Shown: piece after piece, positions 7,980 to 16,087 of the stretch
Layout of the letters: every line of letters begins with the position of its first letter
How positions within the stretch are numbered: the stretch's first letter is position 1
Source of the DNA: an uncultured Solobacterium sp.
GTDB taxonomy: Bacteria; Bacillota_I; Bacilli_A; Erysipelotrichales; Erysipelotrichaceae
Direction: 5' to 3'
Assembly: GCA_905194705.1 (NCBI GenBank)
Contig: CAJJTI010000006.1
Span: 1 to 27,375, forward strand
Length of the DNA: 27,375 nucleotides
Translations under genes and position numbers: made by a program
The notes under the pieces: generated by a model
The model's database searches: none
Told to the model about the DNA's origin: nothing
What the model saw: only the letters and a program-made list of their open reading frames with translations

Positions 7980-9200
7980 ATGCAAAAAACACTTTGGACA
8001 AAAAACTTTACAACAATAACTCTTGGCACAATAGTTTCAAGTATTGGTTCTACTGCTTTAAATCTTGTATTATCTTTCGTTGTCTTTTCAAATACCGAAT
8101 CAACTTTTTTATTCAGTATATTCAGTGCCATAAGCTTAATTCCCAATTTATTATTACCACTTCTTTTATCGGCCTATATTGACCGTATTCCAAGAAAACC
8201 TATCATTGTCTTTCTTGATTTTCTCAATGGTTGCACAATGTTTTTATTTGGATATTTCATTTTGAAATATAGCTTTAATTTCAACATGTTTCTAACATTT
8301 TCTTTAATTCAATCCTGCATATCATCAGTGTATTCAATCAGCTATCAAAGCTTATATCCTAAATTAATTCCTGAGGGTATGTCACAAAAAGGTTATACTG
8401 TTTCTTCAATGATTTATCCAACAGTAACAATCATCGCTTCGCCATTAGGCAGTTTACTATATACAAAAGTTGGTATAGGTCCCATTGTAATCGCCTATGG
8501 CTTCCTATTATGGATTGCATCATTCTTTGAACATTTCATTGATATTCATGAAGAAACAACTATTCATTCATTTGATATCAAACAATATTTAAATGATATG
8601 AAATCAACATTACAATACTTCAAAGAAGAAAAAGGTATCCGCTACACCTATATGGCCATGCCTTTCAGTCAAGGATTCTCTGAAGGAACAGAGCCATTAA
8701 TTATGGCCTATTTTTCTAGTACACCAACTCTTGGTATTACGCTATATTCTTTCTTTACGGTATCTCAATTTATTGGTAGAACTCTTGGTGGAATCGTTAA
8801 TTACAAAATAGAATATCCAAAAGAAAAAAGATTCTCCATATGTTACTTTGTATATATATTCTATTCGATTATGGATGGTATATTACTTCTATTACCTTAT
8901 CCTTTCATGTTACTCGATAGAGCATTATCAGGTTTTTGTGGTATCAATTCAGCTACGCTAAGAGAATCCAGTGTACAAAATTATATACCCGATGATAAAC
9001 GTGCTAAATTGAATGCATTTATGAATATTTTTTATACACTGGCATCGATTATATGTAAGCTAATCTTTGGCGCATTAGGTGAATTTATACAAATCAAAGC
9101 ACTGATGATTGCTGGTTCTGTTTGTTTAATCGGTATATATCACTTTATTCTCTACAATAACAAAGAATATATAAAACCTATTTATAATCAAAATTATTAA
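7980..9200 (+). CDS. Major facilitator superfamily transporter (probable efflux)
   Basis: This 406-aa membrane protein has about twelve hydrophobic segments and the MFS cytoplasmic loop after the second helix, here AYIDRIPRKPIIVFLDFL, matching the family A-motif area of MFS efflux proteins of the MefA/MdrM kind. The substrate cannot be read from the sequence. ATG 7980 is preferred because GAGGA (7965-7969) lies 10 nt upstream; the in-frame GTG at 7971 would sit directly on that site. It lies downstream of the HTH-TPR regulator, and such regulators often control a neighbouring exporter. A shared terminator separates it from the convergent flavoprotein gene. Confidence 0.85.
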   Translation: MQKTLWTKNFTTITLGTIVSSIGSTALNLVLSFVVFSNTESTFLFSIFSAISLIPNLLLPLLLSAYIDRIPRKPIIVFLDFLNGCTMFLFGYFILKYSFNFNMFLTFSLIQSCISSVYSISYQSLYPKLIPEGMSQKGYTVSSMIYPTVTIIASPLGSLLYTKVGIGPIVIAYGFLLWIASFFEHFIDIHEETTIHSFDIKQYLNDMKSTLQYFKEEKGIRYTYMAMPFSQGFSEGTEPLIMAYFSSTPTLGITLYSFFTVSQFIGRTLGGIVNYKIEYPKEKRFSICYFVYIFYSIMDGILLLLPYPFMLLDRALSGFCGINSATLRESSVQNYIPDDKRAKLNAFMNIFYTLASIICKLIFGALGEFIQIKALMIAGSVCLIGIYHFILYNNKEYIKPIYNQNY

Positions 9201-9206
9201 TTTCAT

Positions 9207-9251
9207 CAAAAAAGCAACTAATGATAGTTGTATATCACTAATTGCTTTTTA
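9207..9251. terminator. Bidirectional terminator between MFS and flavoprotein genes
   Basis: AAAAAGCAA near 9210 pairs with TTGCTTTTT (9242-9250), continuing inward to an 18-bp stem with two mismatches. Both strands end in a T tract, so it can stop both convergent transcripts. Confidence 0.9.
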
Positions 9252-9261
9252 TTTAAATAAA

Positions 9262-11235
9262 CTATTTACTTAATGCATCATCAACTGCAGTTAGAATAGC
9301 ATTTGATGTATTCGTAGCTTGTGAAACGATATCAACATTTGTTGATTGTTTTTCAACGATACGTTCTGGCATTTGTTCGATAGCTGGATCAGAAATACTT
9401 GGAGTTTCGTTATGTTCAACTACTTCTACAGAACTGATAGCACCATCTTTAACAGTAACTTTTACTTTTACTGTACCGTTGTTACCTTGTCCTGTTCCTT
9501 CATATTCACCATCTGTTAAATCAGCATAGTCTTTACCAGAATATGTAGCTTCTGGAGCATCGAATACGAATAAGTCTTCAGGGAATAGTTTGCTTGATTC
9601 ATGAACGTTGTAACCTTCACCCATATCTAGTGTCATAACATTTGTACCTGTGATTCTACCCCAAGTAACTGCACCGTTCATACCAACACCAGGAGCGATT
9701 GTCTTACCCCACATTTGACCAACTACTTCACCACCAGCATATAAACCTGGGATAACGTTACCTTCTTCATCAATAACTTGATTTAGTTCATTAACAGCGA
9801 TACCGCCACGGCTTGATAATACGATTGGTTGTAGTTTTAATGCATAGTAAGTATCACCTTCAAGTTTATTAACAGCTTCAACACGGTTTTCACCAGGTTT
9901 AGCAACAAATTCTCTTCCGAATTCATCTGGTTCACCAGATTCAACAGCTTTGTTGTATGTTTCTACTGTTTCAACAAATGTATCAGCAGGAATACCTAAT
10001 TTATCAGCTAATTCTTCTAGAGAACTTGCACTAACTAGCTTGTCACGGTATGCTCCACCTTCTTTGAATGAATCATAAGCACCACGTAATGTACCTTGTG
10101 TGTCATCTAAGATCTTATCTGTGAATACTTCATACATTACGCTGTCTGGTTGAGCTTTTAAGCCTGCATTTCTTACTTCATCATCCCAAGCACATTCATT
10201 GATGAAACGTTTACCTTCATTGTTCACTAAGATACCACCTGTGTAGTATGTACCTGTAGAAATGTTGGTACCTTGAGTTGTGCTGCCTGGATTTGGATAT
10301 CCTTTTGGATAAGTTTCAATCCATTCCATTGCTTCATCAGTAATATCAGCACCAACTTCTTGCATCATTCTTAAACCATAACCATCATCACTTGCTAATG
10401 CAGCTGATAACAAGTTGTGTAAGTCTGTTGAATATAATTCGAATAGTTTAGGGTTAGCAGCGTAACCACCAGTTGACATTATTACACCTTTTGTAGATGT
10501 GAAGTGATATGTCTTGCCATCATCACCAACACCAACAACACCTGTAATTTGTCCTTTGTCGTTAGCTAATAATTTTCTGCCTGAAACATTTGTATAAACT
10601 TGAATCTTGTCTTCTTTAGCAATAGCCTGTTCAAATACTTCGATAACTGGGTTAGCTAGTTTTGAATCAGCTTTAGGAAGTGGTACATATGTTCTCTTAT
10701 ATTCATAAGGCATATGACCAGGGTTAGTAATAACTTTATTACCTTCAGCATCAGTCATGAATGGATAATCTTTAACACCCATGTTGTATACCCATTCCCA
10801 AGCTTCTGTAGCGTGAGTAGCATAAGCATGGATTAAGTAATCAATTGGATGACCACCATTTAGGTTAGCGAACTTCTTGATTTCTTCTTCATAACGTTCT
10901 GCATTATCTTCTGTTAAGCCTTGTTCTCTTTGTAATGTTGTATCAGCAGCTGAGAATTGGCCAGTTTTCATACGCATGAAACCACCTAAGTTAGCTAACT
11001 TTTCAACAACGATTACCTTTTCTGCACCGTTTTCTACTGCCGTTAATGCTGCAGACATACCTGTTCCGCCACCACCGACAATAATTACATCAGCACTGTC
11101 TTCAACATCATAAGATGCAGCTACAGCACTTGCTTCTGGTGTTGCTGTTGGTGTAGTTGTGCTTGTTCCGTTTGAACAACCTGCAAACATGAAAGCACAT
11201 AACATCATCGCAACAATTTTGTTTAATTTTTTCAT
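9262..11235 (-). CDS. Lipoprotein FAD-dependent reductase with C-terminal FMN-binding domain (fumarate/urocanate reductase superfamily)
   Basis: This 657-aa protein begins with a lipoprotein signal (FAGC, Cys20), so it is probably anchored outside the membrane. A Ser/Thr/Pro linker leads to an FAD-binding domain with the dinucleotide motif VGGGGTGMSAA (53-63). The last ~90 residues are an FMN_bind domain; DIVSQAT (635-641) fits the flavinylation pattern Dxx(S/T)GAT except for Gln in place of Gly, so Thr641 may carry FMN. Family members reduce fumarate, urocanate, cinnamates and similar acceptors outside the cell. Where fumarate reductases have HHTxGG, this one has LSSRGG, and the HGANRLGG region reads PGVGMNGAVTWG, so it is unlikely to be a fumarate reductase. 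GGAGG precedes the start. No flavin transferase (apbE) gene lies in the window. The divergent AraC regulator is the likely controller. Confidence 0.87.
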   Translation of the reverse strand: MKKLNKIVAMMLCAFMFAGCSNGTSTTTPTATPEASAVAASYDVEDSADVIIVGGGGTGMSAALTAVENGAEKVIVVEKLANLGGFMRMKTGQFSAADTTLQREQGLTEDNAERYEEEIKKFANLNGGHPIDYLIHAYATHATEAWEWVYNMGVKDYPFMTDAEGNKVITNPGHMPYEYKRTYVPLPKADSKLANPVIEVFEQAIAKEDKIQVYTNVSGRKLLANDKGQITGVVGVGDDGKTYHFTSTKGVIMSTGGYAANPKLFELYSTDLHNLLSAALASDDGYGLRMMQEVGADITDEAMEWIETYPKGYPNPGSTTQGTNISTGTYYTGGILVNNEGKRFINECAWDDEVRNAGLKAQPDSVMYEVFTDKILDDTQGTLRGAYDSFKEGGAYRDKLVSASSLEELADKLGIPADTFVETVETYNKAVESGEPDEFGREFVAKPGENRVEAVNKLEGDTYYALKLQPIVLSSRGGIAVNELNQVIDEEGNVIPGLYAGGEVVGQMWGKTIAPGVGMNGAVTWGRITGTNVMTLDMGEGYNVHESSKLFPEDLFVFDAPEATYSGKDYADLTDGEYEGTGQGNNGTVKVKVTVKDGAISSVEVVEHNETPSISDPAIEQMPERIVEKQSTNVDIVSQATNTSNAILTAVDDALSK

Positions 11236-11256
11236 TTTCTTTTTCCTCCACTCTCC

Positions 11257-11262
11257 ATTATA
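11257..11262 (-). promoter_or_regulatory. -10 box of the flavoprotein gene
   Basis: TATAAT on the minus strand lies about 21 bp upstream of the start codon, with the ribosome site GGAGG between them. No good -35 box is present 17 bp further upstream, which fits a promoter that needs an activator such as the divergent AraC protein. Confidence 0.4.
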
Positions 11263-11272
11263 ACTTTGTCAA

Positions 11273-11319
11273 AAATTTCATAAATAACTAAATAATGCTT
11301 CAATTTATAAATTTCATAA
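11273..11319 (+). repeat. Pair of 11-bp direct repeats, possible AraC operator half-sites
   Basis: AAATTTCATAA occurs exactly at 11273-11283 and again at 11309-11319, 36 bp apart, in the 97-bp region between the divergent flavoprotein and AraC genes. The right copy ends one base before the araC -10 box. Tandem direct half-sites are typical of AraC-family dimers. Assignment to this regulator is inference. Confidence 0.45.
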
Positions 11320-11320
11320 C

Positions 11321-11326
11321 TATAAT
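11321..11326 (+). promoter_or_regulatory. -10 box of the AraC gene, leaderless arrangement
   Basis: A consensus TATAAT ends 6 bp before the ATG at 11333, so transcription should start at or next to the start codon. No ribosome binding site is present. The spacing is identical to that at the Rgg-like gene (6769 to 6776). Confidence 0.5.
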
Positions 11327-11332
11327 TGAGAT

Positions 11333-12196
11333 ATGGATAAATATCAAAAACTCGAAAATTACCGTGTGGAAAAAGATGAATTCTCTAATTTTGTCATGAG
11401 TTGTCACTTTGATATCAGTTTTTTTACTCGCTTTCCAATAAAATCCCACACAAAATTAACGAATATCATTATTGATAAATTTAAGATAATCATATTAGAA
11501 AAAGGAAATGTTGATTTACTTGTAAATGGTTATACTTATACCCTTAATCCATATGATGTTGTACTAATGCCACCAATGTGTTTACATAGTGCCGAAGCTC
11601 ATGGTGGAGAAGTTATTTTATATGAAATATTTTTTAATTTTGAACGTTTTTCTAAAGAATATGAACTAATTAATATGTTAAATCTTGTAACACCCAAGAA
11701 AATATCTTTAGATCCTCATGATATAAATATGGATAACATCAATAGTATTTATGCAGCCGCAAAAGCAAATAAATTTGGTGCATATTTAGAATGTATTTTC
11801 TTAATCAGTAAAGTTCTAAGTCATTTTGCAAACGAGGAATATATAACGCAGTTTTCCAAAAACAACAACAATTCTGCTGCAGAACTAATCAATTCTATGA
11901 TTAACTTTGTAGAAAATAATTACATGTATCCAATCAGCGTAAAAGACATATGCAATGAACTAAAAGTAAGTCAAAGCTACTTATATCGTTGTTCTATGGC
12001 TATTTTAAATATTTCTCCAAATAACTATATTCTTTACTTTAAAATGGCAAAAGCAGATCGTTTATTAAAAATCAAAGATTTATCTATTGAAGAAATAGCT
12101 GAAATGACAGGATACGAAAATATTTATCATTTCAGTAATACATTTAAAAAACATTTTGGCATCTCACCATCAAGTTATCGTAAGCAACCCTATTAG
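11333..12196 (+). CDS. AraC-family transcriptional regulator
   Basis: This 287-aa protein has an N-terminal cupin-like ligand or sensor region (about 30-110, with GYTYTLNPYDVVLMPP) and a C-terminal double helix-turn-helix (about 190-287). The first HTH is in VKDICNELKVSQSYLYR and the second in SIEEIAEMTGYENIYHFSN, followed by the family signature FKKHFGISPSSYRK. It diverges from the extracellular flavoprotein reductase across a 97-bp region with direct repeats, so it most likely activates that gene in response to the reductase substrate. The ligand is unknown. A long hairpin terminator follows its stop. Confidence 0.88.
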   Translation: MDKYQKLENYRVEKDEFSNFVMSCHFDISFFTRFPIKSHTKLTNIIIDKFKIIILEKGNVDLLVNGYTYTLNPYDVVLMPPMCLHSAEAHGGEVILYEIFFNFERFSKEYELINMLNLVTPKKISLDPHDINMDNINSIYAAAKANKFGAYLECIFLISKVLSHFANEEYITQFSKNNNNSAAELINSMINFVENNYMYPISVKDICNELKVSQSYLYRCSMAILNISPNNYILYFKMAKADRLLKIKDLSIEEIAEMTGYENIYHFSNTFKKHFGISPSSYRKQPY

Positions 12197-12222
12197 ATAG
12201 CTTATATCGCTGTATTAATAAG

Positions 12223-12273
12223 AAAAAGGATTCTTGAATTCTCATTAATGTTAGAGAAATTTAGAATCCTTTA
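12223..12273. terminator. Terminator between araC-type gene and beta-helix gene
   Basis: AAAGGATTCT (12225-12234) pairs with AGAATCCTTT (12263-12272), with a partly paired inner stem. It lies between two convergent genes and has A/T tracts on both sides, so it probably works in both directions. Confidence 0.85.
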
Positions 12274-12291
12274 TCTTTGCCATTATATTTC

Positions 12292-13974
12292 TTATTCAAC
12301 ACCAGTTCTTACTAGATTATATCCACCAGTAGAACAGCCGTTTGCTTCATAAATTTTATTGCCCCATCTGTCAAATACATTACCACAATTATCTGTCGTG
12401 AATGGTCCACCATCATCCCATCCACTGTTTTGTTTTGTTTCTGTTGCTGCTTCAGTAGGTGTAACTTTGTTTTTAATAATAGCTATAGAATATGTAGAGA
12501 ACTTACTTGTTTTAAATGTTAATGCATTACCATTTAGTTCTGCATCTAATATTTCAGCATCTCCATTATGCACTCTTAAGAGTTTAAAATCATTATCTTT
12601 AATTTTAGCTAATGTCGCATCATCCAAATATAATGTAATAACAGCTTCTTCTGTAAGCTCAGTTATTTTATTCGGTGTTAATTCTCCATTTTTCATAACA
12701 TATAGTGATAAATCAAAATATTCATATTCAATTGTTTTTGAATCATCAGCTATTAGATTTTTGACAATTTTTTCAATATTTGCTTTTTCATCATCTGTTG
12801 GTGTAACAGGTGCTTTAACAATTGCTTGTAATGCATTAACTGTTTCTGTTGAATCTTTGTCATCAATTTGCTTAATATTATTTAATACTGTTTCATCTAC
12901 TGCTGGTGTAATCGTATCTACTGCAAGTGAATCGCCATCTTTGATTATTTCATATTTACCGTTAATAAAAGTACAATTATTTCCACTAGCTAAATATTTA
13001 GAGACATCATTTGAGAAGGTACCTCCCGAAATTCCTATTTGAGGGTCTTTTCCATACTTGTTTAAACCAGTAATACATTCTTTAGATCCAGAGAATGTTC
13101 CTCCAGTAATATTTGTAATTCCTTTATCAAATTTATCATCAACTGCTGTTGTACAAACAACTCCGAAATTATCGCTAAGACTTATTAAATTGCCATTATT
13201 AATTGTTAATAAATTGACATTGTAAACTGTGCCACCTGATGCATATCCTTTAATTGTTCCACCATTGATAGTTGTTTCTCCATTATCATCATTTTTAACA
13301 ACCCATTTTCCACCAGAGAGATTACCACCATTAATTGTTAGTTTAGCTGTTTGCCCATTTATTGGTTCTGGTTCATTGTTTGCTGGACTCTTTGAGATAT
13401 CAAACCATCCATTTGCAATCAAACTGGAATATTTACCATTTCCTTCAGCGCCTTGATTAACTGTGACACCATCATTAATTGTCATTGTGCTATAATTCTT
13501 TATTGTATACCAAGAATTGCCACCATTAGTGTCAGCATCGCTTCCAGCTTCTTTACTTCTTGTATATGTACCACCATTTAAAGTTACAGTTCCTTCAGGA
13601 TAGTTATAAATAGCTCCACGGCCATGGCTTATATTATCAACTGTGCCATTACCTTTACTGTCAGTAATTGTTAATGTGCCATGGTTTTCTATTGTATGCC
13701 TGCCATCAGTATTTGTTAATGTATGCCCGTTCAAATCAAGTGTGAGTACTTGATTTTTTCCAATAACTATTGTTCCAGAATCATAATCATCAAGTGCATA
13801 TGTACGATTATTTCTAATTGCAGCCTCAATTTTATCTTGAAGTGTTACTCCTACTGTTGGTGCTGGTGATTTACTATTTTCATTTGTCTCTTCAGTTTCA
13901 CCTTCAGCGTATAAACATACTCCAGATGTTACAAACATCATTGCAGAAATCATTCCTACTAAGAATTTTCTCAT
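12292..13974 (-). CDS. Secreted protein with beta-helix-type repeats and a Cys-containing C-terminal tail
   Basis: This 560-aa protein starts with a signal peptide (MRKFLVGMISAMMF; likely cleavage after VCLYA). From about 70 to 320 it repeats short strands around NGGTYTR, NGGNLSGG, NGGTIKG, TGGTFSGS and SGGTFSND, the pattern of right-handed beta-helix surface proteins and adhesins. A second region (about 350-500) has alternating charged and hydrophobic segments. There is no LPXTG anchor or membrane tail. The end reads CGNVFDRWGNKIYEANGC followed by a short Gly-rich end, with two Cys that could pair. No enzymatic motif is visible. The start has a strong site, GAGGAGAGGG. Function is unknown; a surface or matrix role is inference. 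Confidence 0.75.
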   Translation of the reverse strand: MRKFLVGMISAMMFVTSGVCLYAEGETEETNENSKSPAPTVGVTLQDKIEAAIRNNRTYALDDYDSGTIVIGKNQVLTLDLNGHTLTNTDGRHTIENHGTLTITDSKGNGTVDNISHGRGAIYNYPEGTVTLNGGTYTRSKEAGSDADTNGGNSWYTIKNYSTMTINDGVTVNQGAEGNGKYSSLIANGWFDISKSPANNEPEPINGQTAKLTINGGNLSGGKWVVKNDDNGETTINGGTIKGYASGGTVYNVNLLTINNGNLISLSDNFGVVCTTAVDDKFDKGITNITGGTFSGSKECITGLNKYGKDPQIGISGGTFSNDVSKYLASGNNCTFINGKYEIIKDGDSLAVDTITPAVDETVLNNIKQIDDKDSTETVNALQAIVKAPVTPTDDEKANIEKIVKNLIADDSKTIEYEYFDLSLYVMKNGELTPNKITELTEEAVITLYLDDATLAKIKDNDFKLLRVHNGDAEILDAELNGNALTFKTSKFSTYSIAIIKNKVTPTEAATETKQNSGWDDGGPFTTDNCGNVFDRWGNKIYEANGCSTGGYNLVRTGVE

Positions 13975-14055
13975 ATTCCCTCTCCTCTACTTTAAGTTCC
14001 AATTAATCATGCATATATCTCACAAAACTAATAATAGTAACCTTTATGATTTAAT

Positions 14056-14075
14056 TTATATTCGATATTACCACC
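14056..14075 (+). repeat. 20-bp direct repeat, left copy (IS target duplication)
   Basis: TTATATTCGATATTACCACC is exactly repeated at 15979-15998. The two copies bracket the transposase gene and the imperfect terminal inverted repeats, so they most likely represent the target site duplicated on insertion. The bases outside both copies differ. Confidence 0.75.
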
Positions 14076-14132
14076 CGTCTTTAAAAGTTAGCACCATTAA
14101 TCTTTAAGCACACATTTTGTATAAAGTAATTC

Positions 14133-14158
14133 AAGTCCAGCATTGATGGGCTTTTTTT
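14133..14158 (+). terminator. Terminator-like hairpin at the left end of the IS
   Basis: AAGTCC (14133-14138) pairs with GGGCTT (14148-14153, one G-U) and runs into a T tract. It lies inside the element upstream of the transposase, where it can block incoming transcription. Confidence 0.6.
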
Positions 14159-14238
14159 ATTGCTTTAAAACTTGACAAATTTATTTTTACCACTTCTTTT
14201 TAATGGTGTAATGGTGTATTATATGGGTGAGGTGCTTT

Positions 14239-15933
14239 ATGGCTTATTTTCTTAAGGTTGCTAAACAACAAAACAATACTTATCTCGCTGTTTATGAATC
14301 TTTTTATTCTCCTACTACAAAGGGTACTAAACATCGCTGTATCAAGTCTCTTGGCTCTGTTTCTAAACTTAAAGCTTCCGGCATTGATGATCCTGTTGCT
14401 TTTTATAGAGATGAAGTTGAAAGAATGAATATAGAAAGCAAACAGGATAAAATCAAAAAAATTACTTCTGTTTCCCCAAGACGATATCTCGGATACTTTC
14501 CTTTGAAATCTATTCTTGAAAATCTTGATATCAAGAAATTTATTGATTTGTATAAATTCACTACCGATTATGAATTTGATCTTTACGAAGTTCTTTCTCT
14601 TCTTGTATATGCGCGTTGTGTTTCTCCATGCAGTAAATACAAAACATATTATGAAATCCTTCCTCAGCTTCATATTCCTTATTCATTCAACTACAATCAA
14701 CTGCTGAGTGCCCTGGCTTTTTATGGAAATGACTATGAGAAAATTGTTGAATTGTTCACTTCAAGAGTTAAAGATAAATATTCTATAGATACTGATGTCA
14801 CCTATTTTGACTGTACAAACTTTTATTTCGAAATTGACAGAGAAGATGACTTCAGAAGAAAAGGTCCAAGCAAGGAAAATAGAAAAGATCCTGTCGTCGG
14901 ACTGGGATTACTTCTTGATGCGAATCAAATTCCTGTCGGCATGAAGATGTATCCTGGAAATGAATCAGAAAAACCTGTATTGAGAGATGTATTGAAAGAT
15001 TTGAAAGAAAGACATGAAGTACATGGAAAAACAATACGGGTAGCTGACAAAGGTCTGAACTGTTCAGAGAATATACTTTCAGCTCTAGCAAACGGTGATG
15101 GATATCTCTTTTCCAAATCAGTCAAACAGCTACCCGAAACAGAAAAGGTTTGGGTTCTACTTCCCAATGACTACAAAACTGTAAAAGACAGAAATGGCGA
15201 GATTATTTATTACTACAAAGAATGTATTGATAAATTTTCATACACATATACAGATGAAAAAGGGAAAAAGAAAAAAGTAAACATCAAAGAAAAAAGAGTA
15301 GTCACATACAATCCAACACTGGCAAGAAAACACAAATATGAAATAAACAAGCTTGTAGAAAAAGCCAAAGGTCTTTCAATATCACTTGCAAAAAAGAGTG
15401 AATATGGTGAAAGCGCAAAATATGTCACTTTCAAATCTACCTCAAACGGAAAAGAAACAGAAGATAAAGTGAAAGCTGTCATCAATCAGGAAACTATAGA
15501 TAATGATATAACACTTGCCGGATACAATATGCTTGTCACATCCGAAATAAAAACAGACGCCAGACAGATATATGAAACATACCACAATTTGTGGAGGATA
15601 GAAGAATCATTCAGAATAATGAAATCAGATCTGGATGCAAGACCTGTTTATTTACAGCTTGAGAACACAATCAAGGGACATTTCTTAATATGTTATCTTA
15701 CTGTACTACTGCAGAGAATATTCCAATTTAAAGTCCTAGAAAACAAATATTCTTCTTCTGAATTGAATGAATTCTACAAAGGATTCCAGCTGGTTGAAGG
15801 AGAAGACAGTTATACAAACATATCCATAGGAACTGATTTTATTACCGAATTATCAGACATGACAGGACTGCCTCTAGACAATTATTTTTTATCTCCAACA
15901 AAACTGAAAAAGGTGTTGAACTATAGATTCTAA
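14239..15933 (+). CDS. IS1634-family transposase
   Basis: This 564-aa DDE transposase is intact. The catalytic residues can be placed as D191 (TYFDCTNFYFE), D270 (VADKGLNC) and a glutamate in WRIEESFRIMKSDL (455/456), with the large beta-strand insertion between the last two that is typical of the IS4 superfamily. The length matches IS1634-type transposases (about 530-580 aa). I start at ATG 14239, which follows GAGGTG; an in-frame GTG at 14227 overlaps that site. No frameshift or stop is present, so the element could be active. Confidence 0.93.
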   Translation: MAYFLKVAKQQNNTYLAVYESFYSPTTKGTKHRCIKSLGSVSKLKASGIDDPVAFYRDEVERMNIESKQDKIKKITSVSPRRYLGYFPLKSILENLDIKKFIDLYKFTTDYEFDLYEVLSLLVYARCVSPCSKYKTYYEILPQLHIPYSFNYNQLLSALAFYGNDYEKIVELFTSRVKDKYSIDTDVTYFDCTNFYFEIDREDDFRRKGPSKENRKDPVVGLGLLLDANQIPVGMKMYPGNESEKPVLRDVLKDLKERHEVHGKTIRVADKGLNCSENILSALANGDGYLFSKSVKQLPETEKVWVLLPNDYKTVKDRNGEIIYYYKECIDKFSYTYTDEKGKKKKVNIKEKRVVTYNPTLARKHKYEINKLVEKAKGLSISLAKKSEYGESAKYVTFKSTSNGKETEDKVKAVINQETIDNDITLAGYNMLVTSEIKTDARQIYETYHNLWRIEESFRIMKSDLDARPVYLQLENTIKGHFLICYLTVLLQRIFQFKVLENKYSSSELNEFYKGFQLVEGEDSYTNISIGTDFITELSDMTGLPLDNYFLSPTKLKKVLNYRF

Positions 15934-15940
15934 TCTATAG
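15921..15940. terminator. Palindrome overlapping the transposase stop codon
   Basis: CTATAGAT and ATCTATAG form a perfect stem around the TAA at 15931-15933. No proper T tract follows immediately (TTTTTT comes 12 nt later), so it is a weak terminator candidate or an mRNA 3'-end hairpin. Confidence 0.35.
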
Positions 15941-15978
15941 CTTTACGCCATTTTTTAATGTTTAACTATAAAGTCAGG

Positions 15979-15998
15979 TTATATTCGATATTACCACC
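15979..15998 (+). repeat. 20-bp direct repeat, right copy
   Basis: This is the exact second copy of the 20-bp sequence at 14056-14075, directly outside the right end of the insertion sequence. Beyond it lies the uninterrupted rplA terminator region. Confidence 0.75.
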
Positions 15999-16030
15999 AG
16001 TGTCAACGAAATTTTTTAACAAATAAGCGC

Positions 16031-16058
16031 AAAAAAACCGAAGTATTACACCTCGGTT
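16031..16058 (-). terminator. Terminator of the rplK-rplA operon
   Basis: On the minus strand AACCGA and TCGGTT (16053-16058 and 16036-16041) form a stem followed by a run of seven or more T. It lies 30 bp after the rplA stop. Confidence 0.88.
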
Positions 16059-16087
16059 AATTTTCATTTGCAATTAATTGTAAACAA

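Larger units (their letters stand above)
14076..15978 (+). mobile_element. IS1634-like insertion sequence (IS4 superfamily), complete
   Basis: The 1903-bp element carries one transposase gene. Its left end, CGTCTTTAAAAGTTAGC, matches the inverted right end, CCTGACTTTATAGTTAA, imperfectly and then both continue to ATTAA. An exact 20-bp direct repeat flanks it. IS1634 itself is known for unusually long, variable target duplications, which fits. A terminator-like hairpin near the left end would shield the transposase from outside transcription. It lies between the beta-helix gene and the rplA terminator and interrupts no visible gene. The exact end coordinates are inferred from the repeats. Confidence 0.75.

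Noticed and set aside
12359..13042. Long open frame on the + strand opposite the beta-helix gene
   Set aside because: It is antisense to a gene with signal peptide, repeats and a strong ribosome site, has no ribosome site itself, and its composition mirrors the repeats.
14200..14673. 157-aa minus strand frame over the transposase start
   Set aside because: Lies wholly antisense to the intact transposase and matches no family I recognise.
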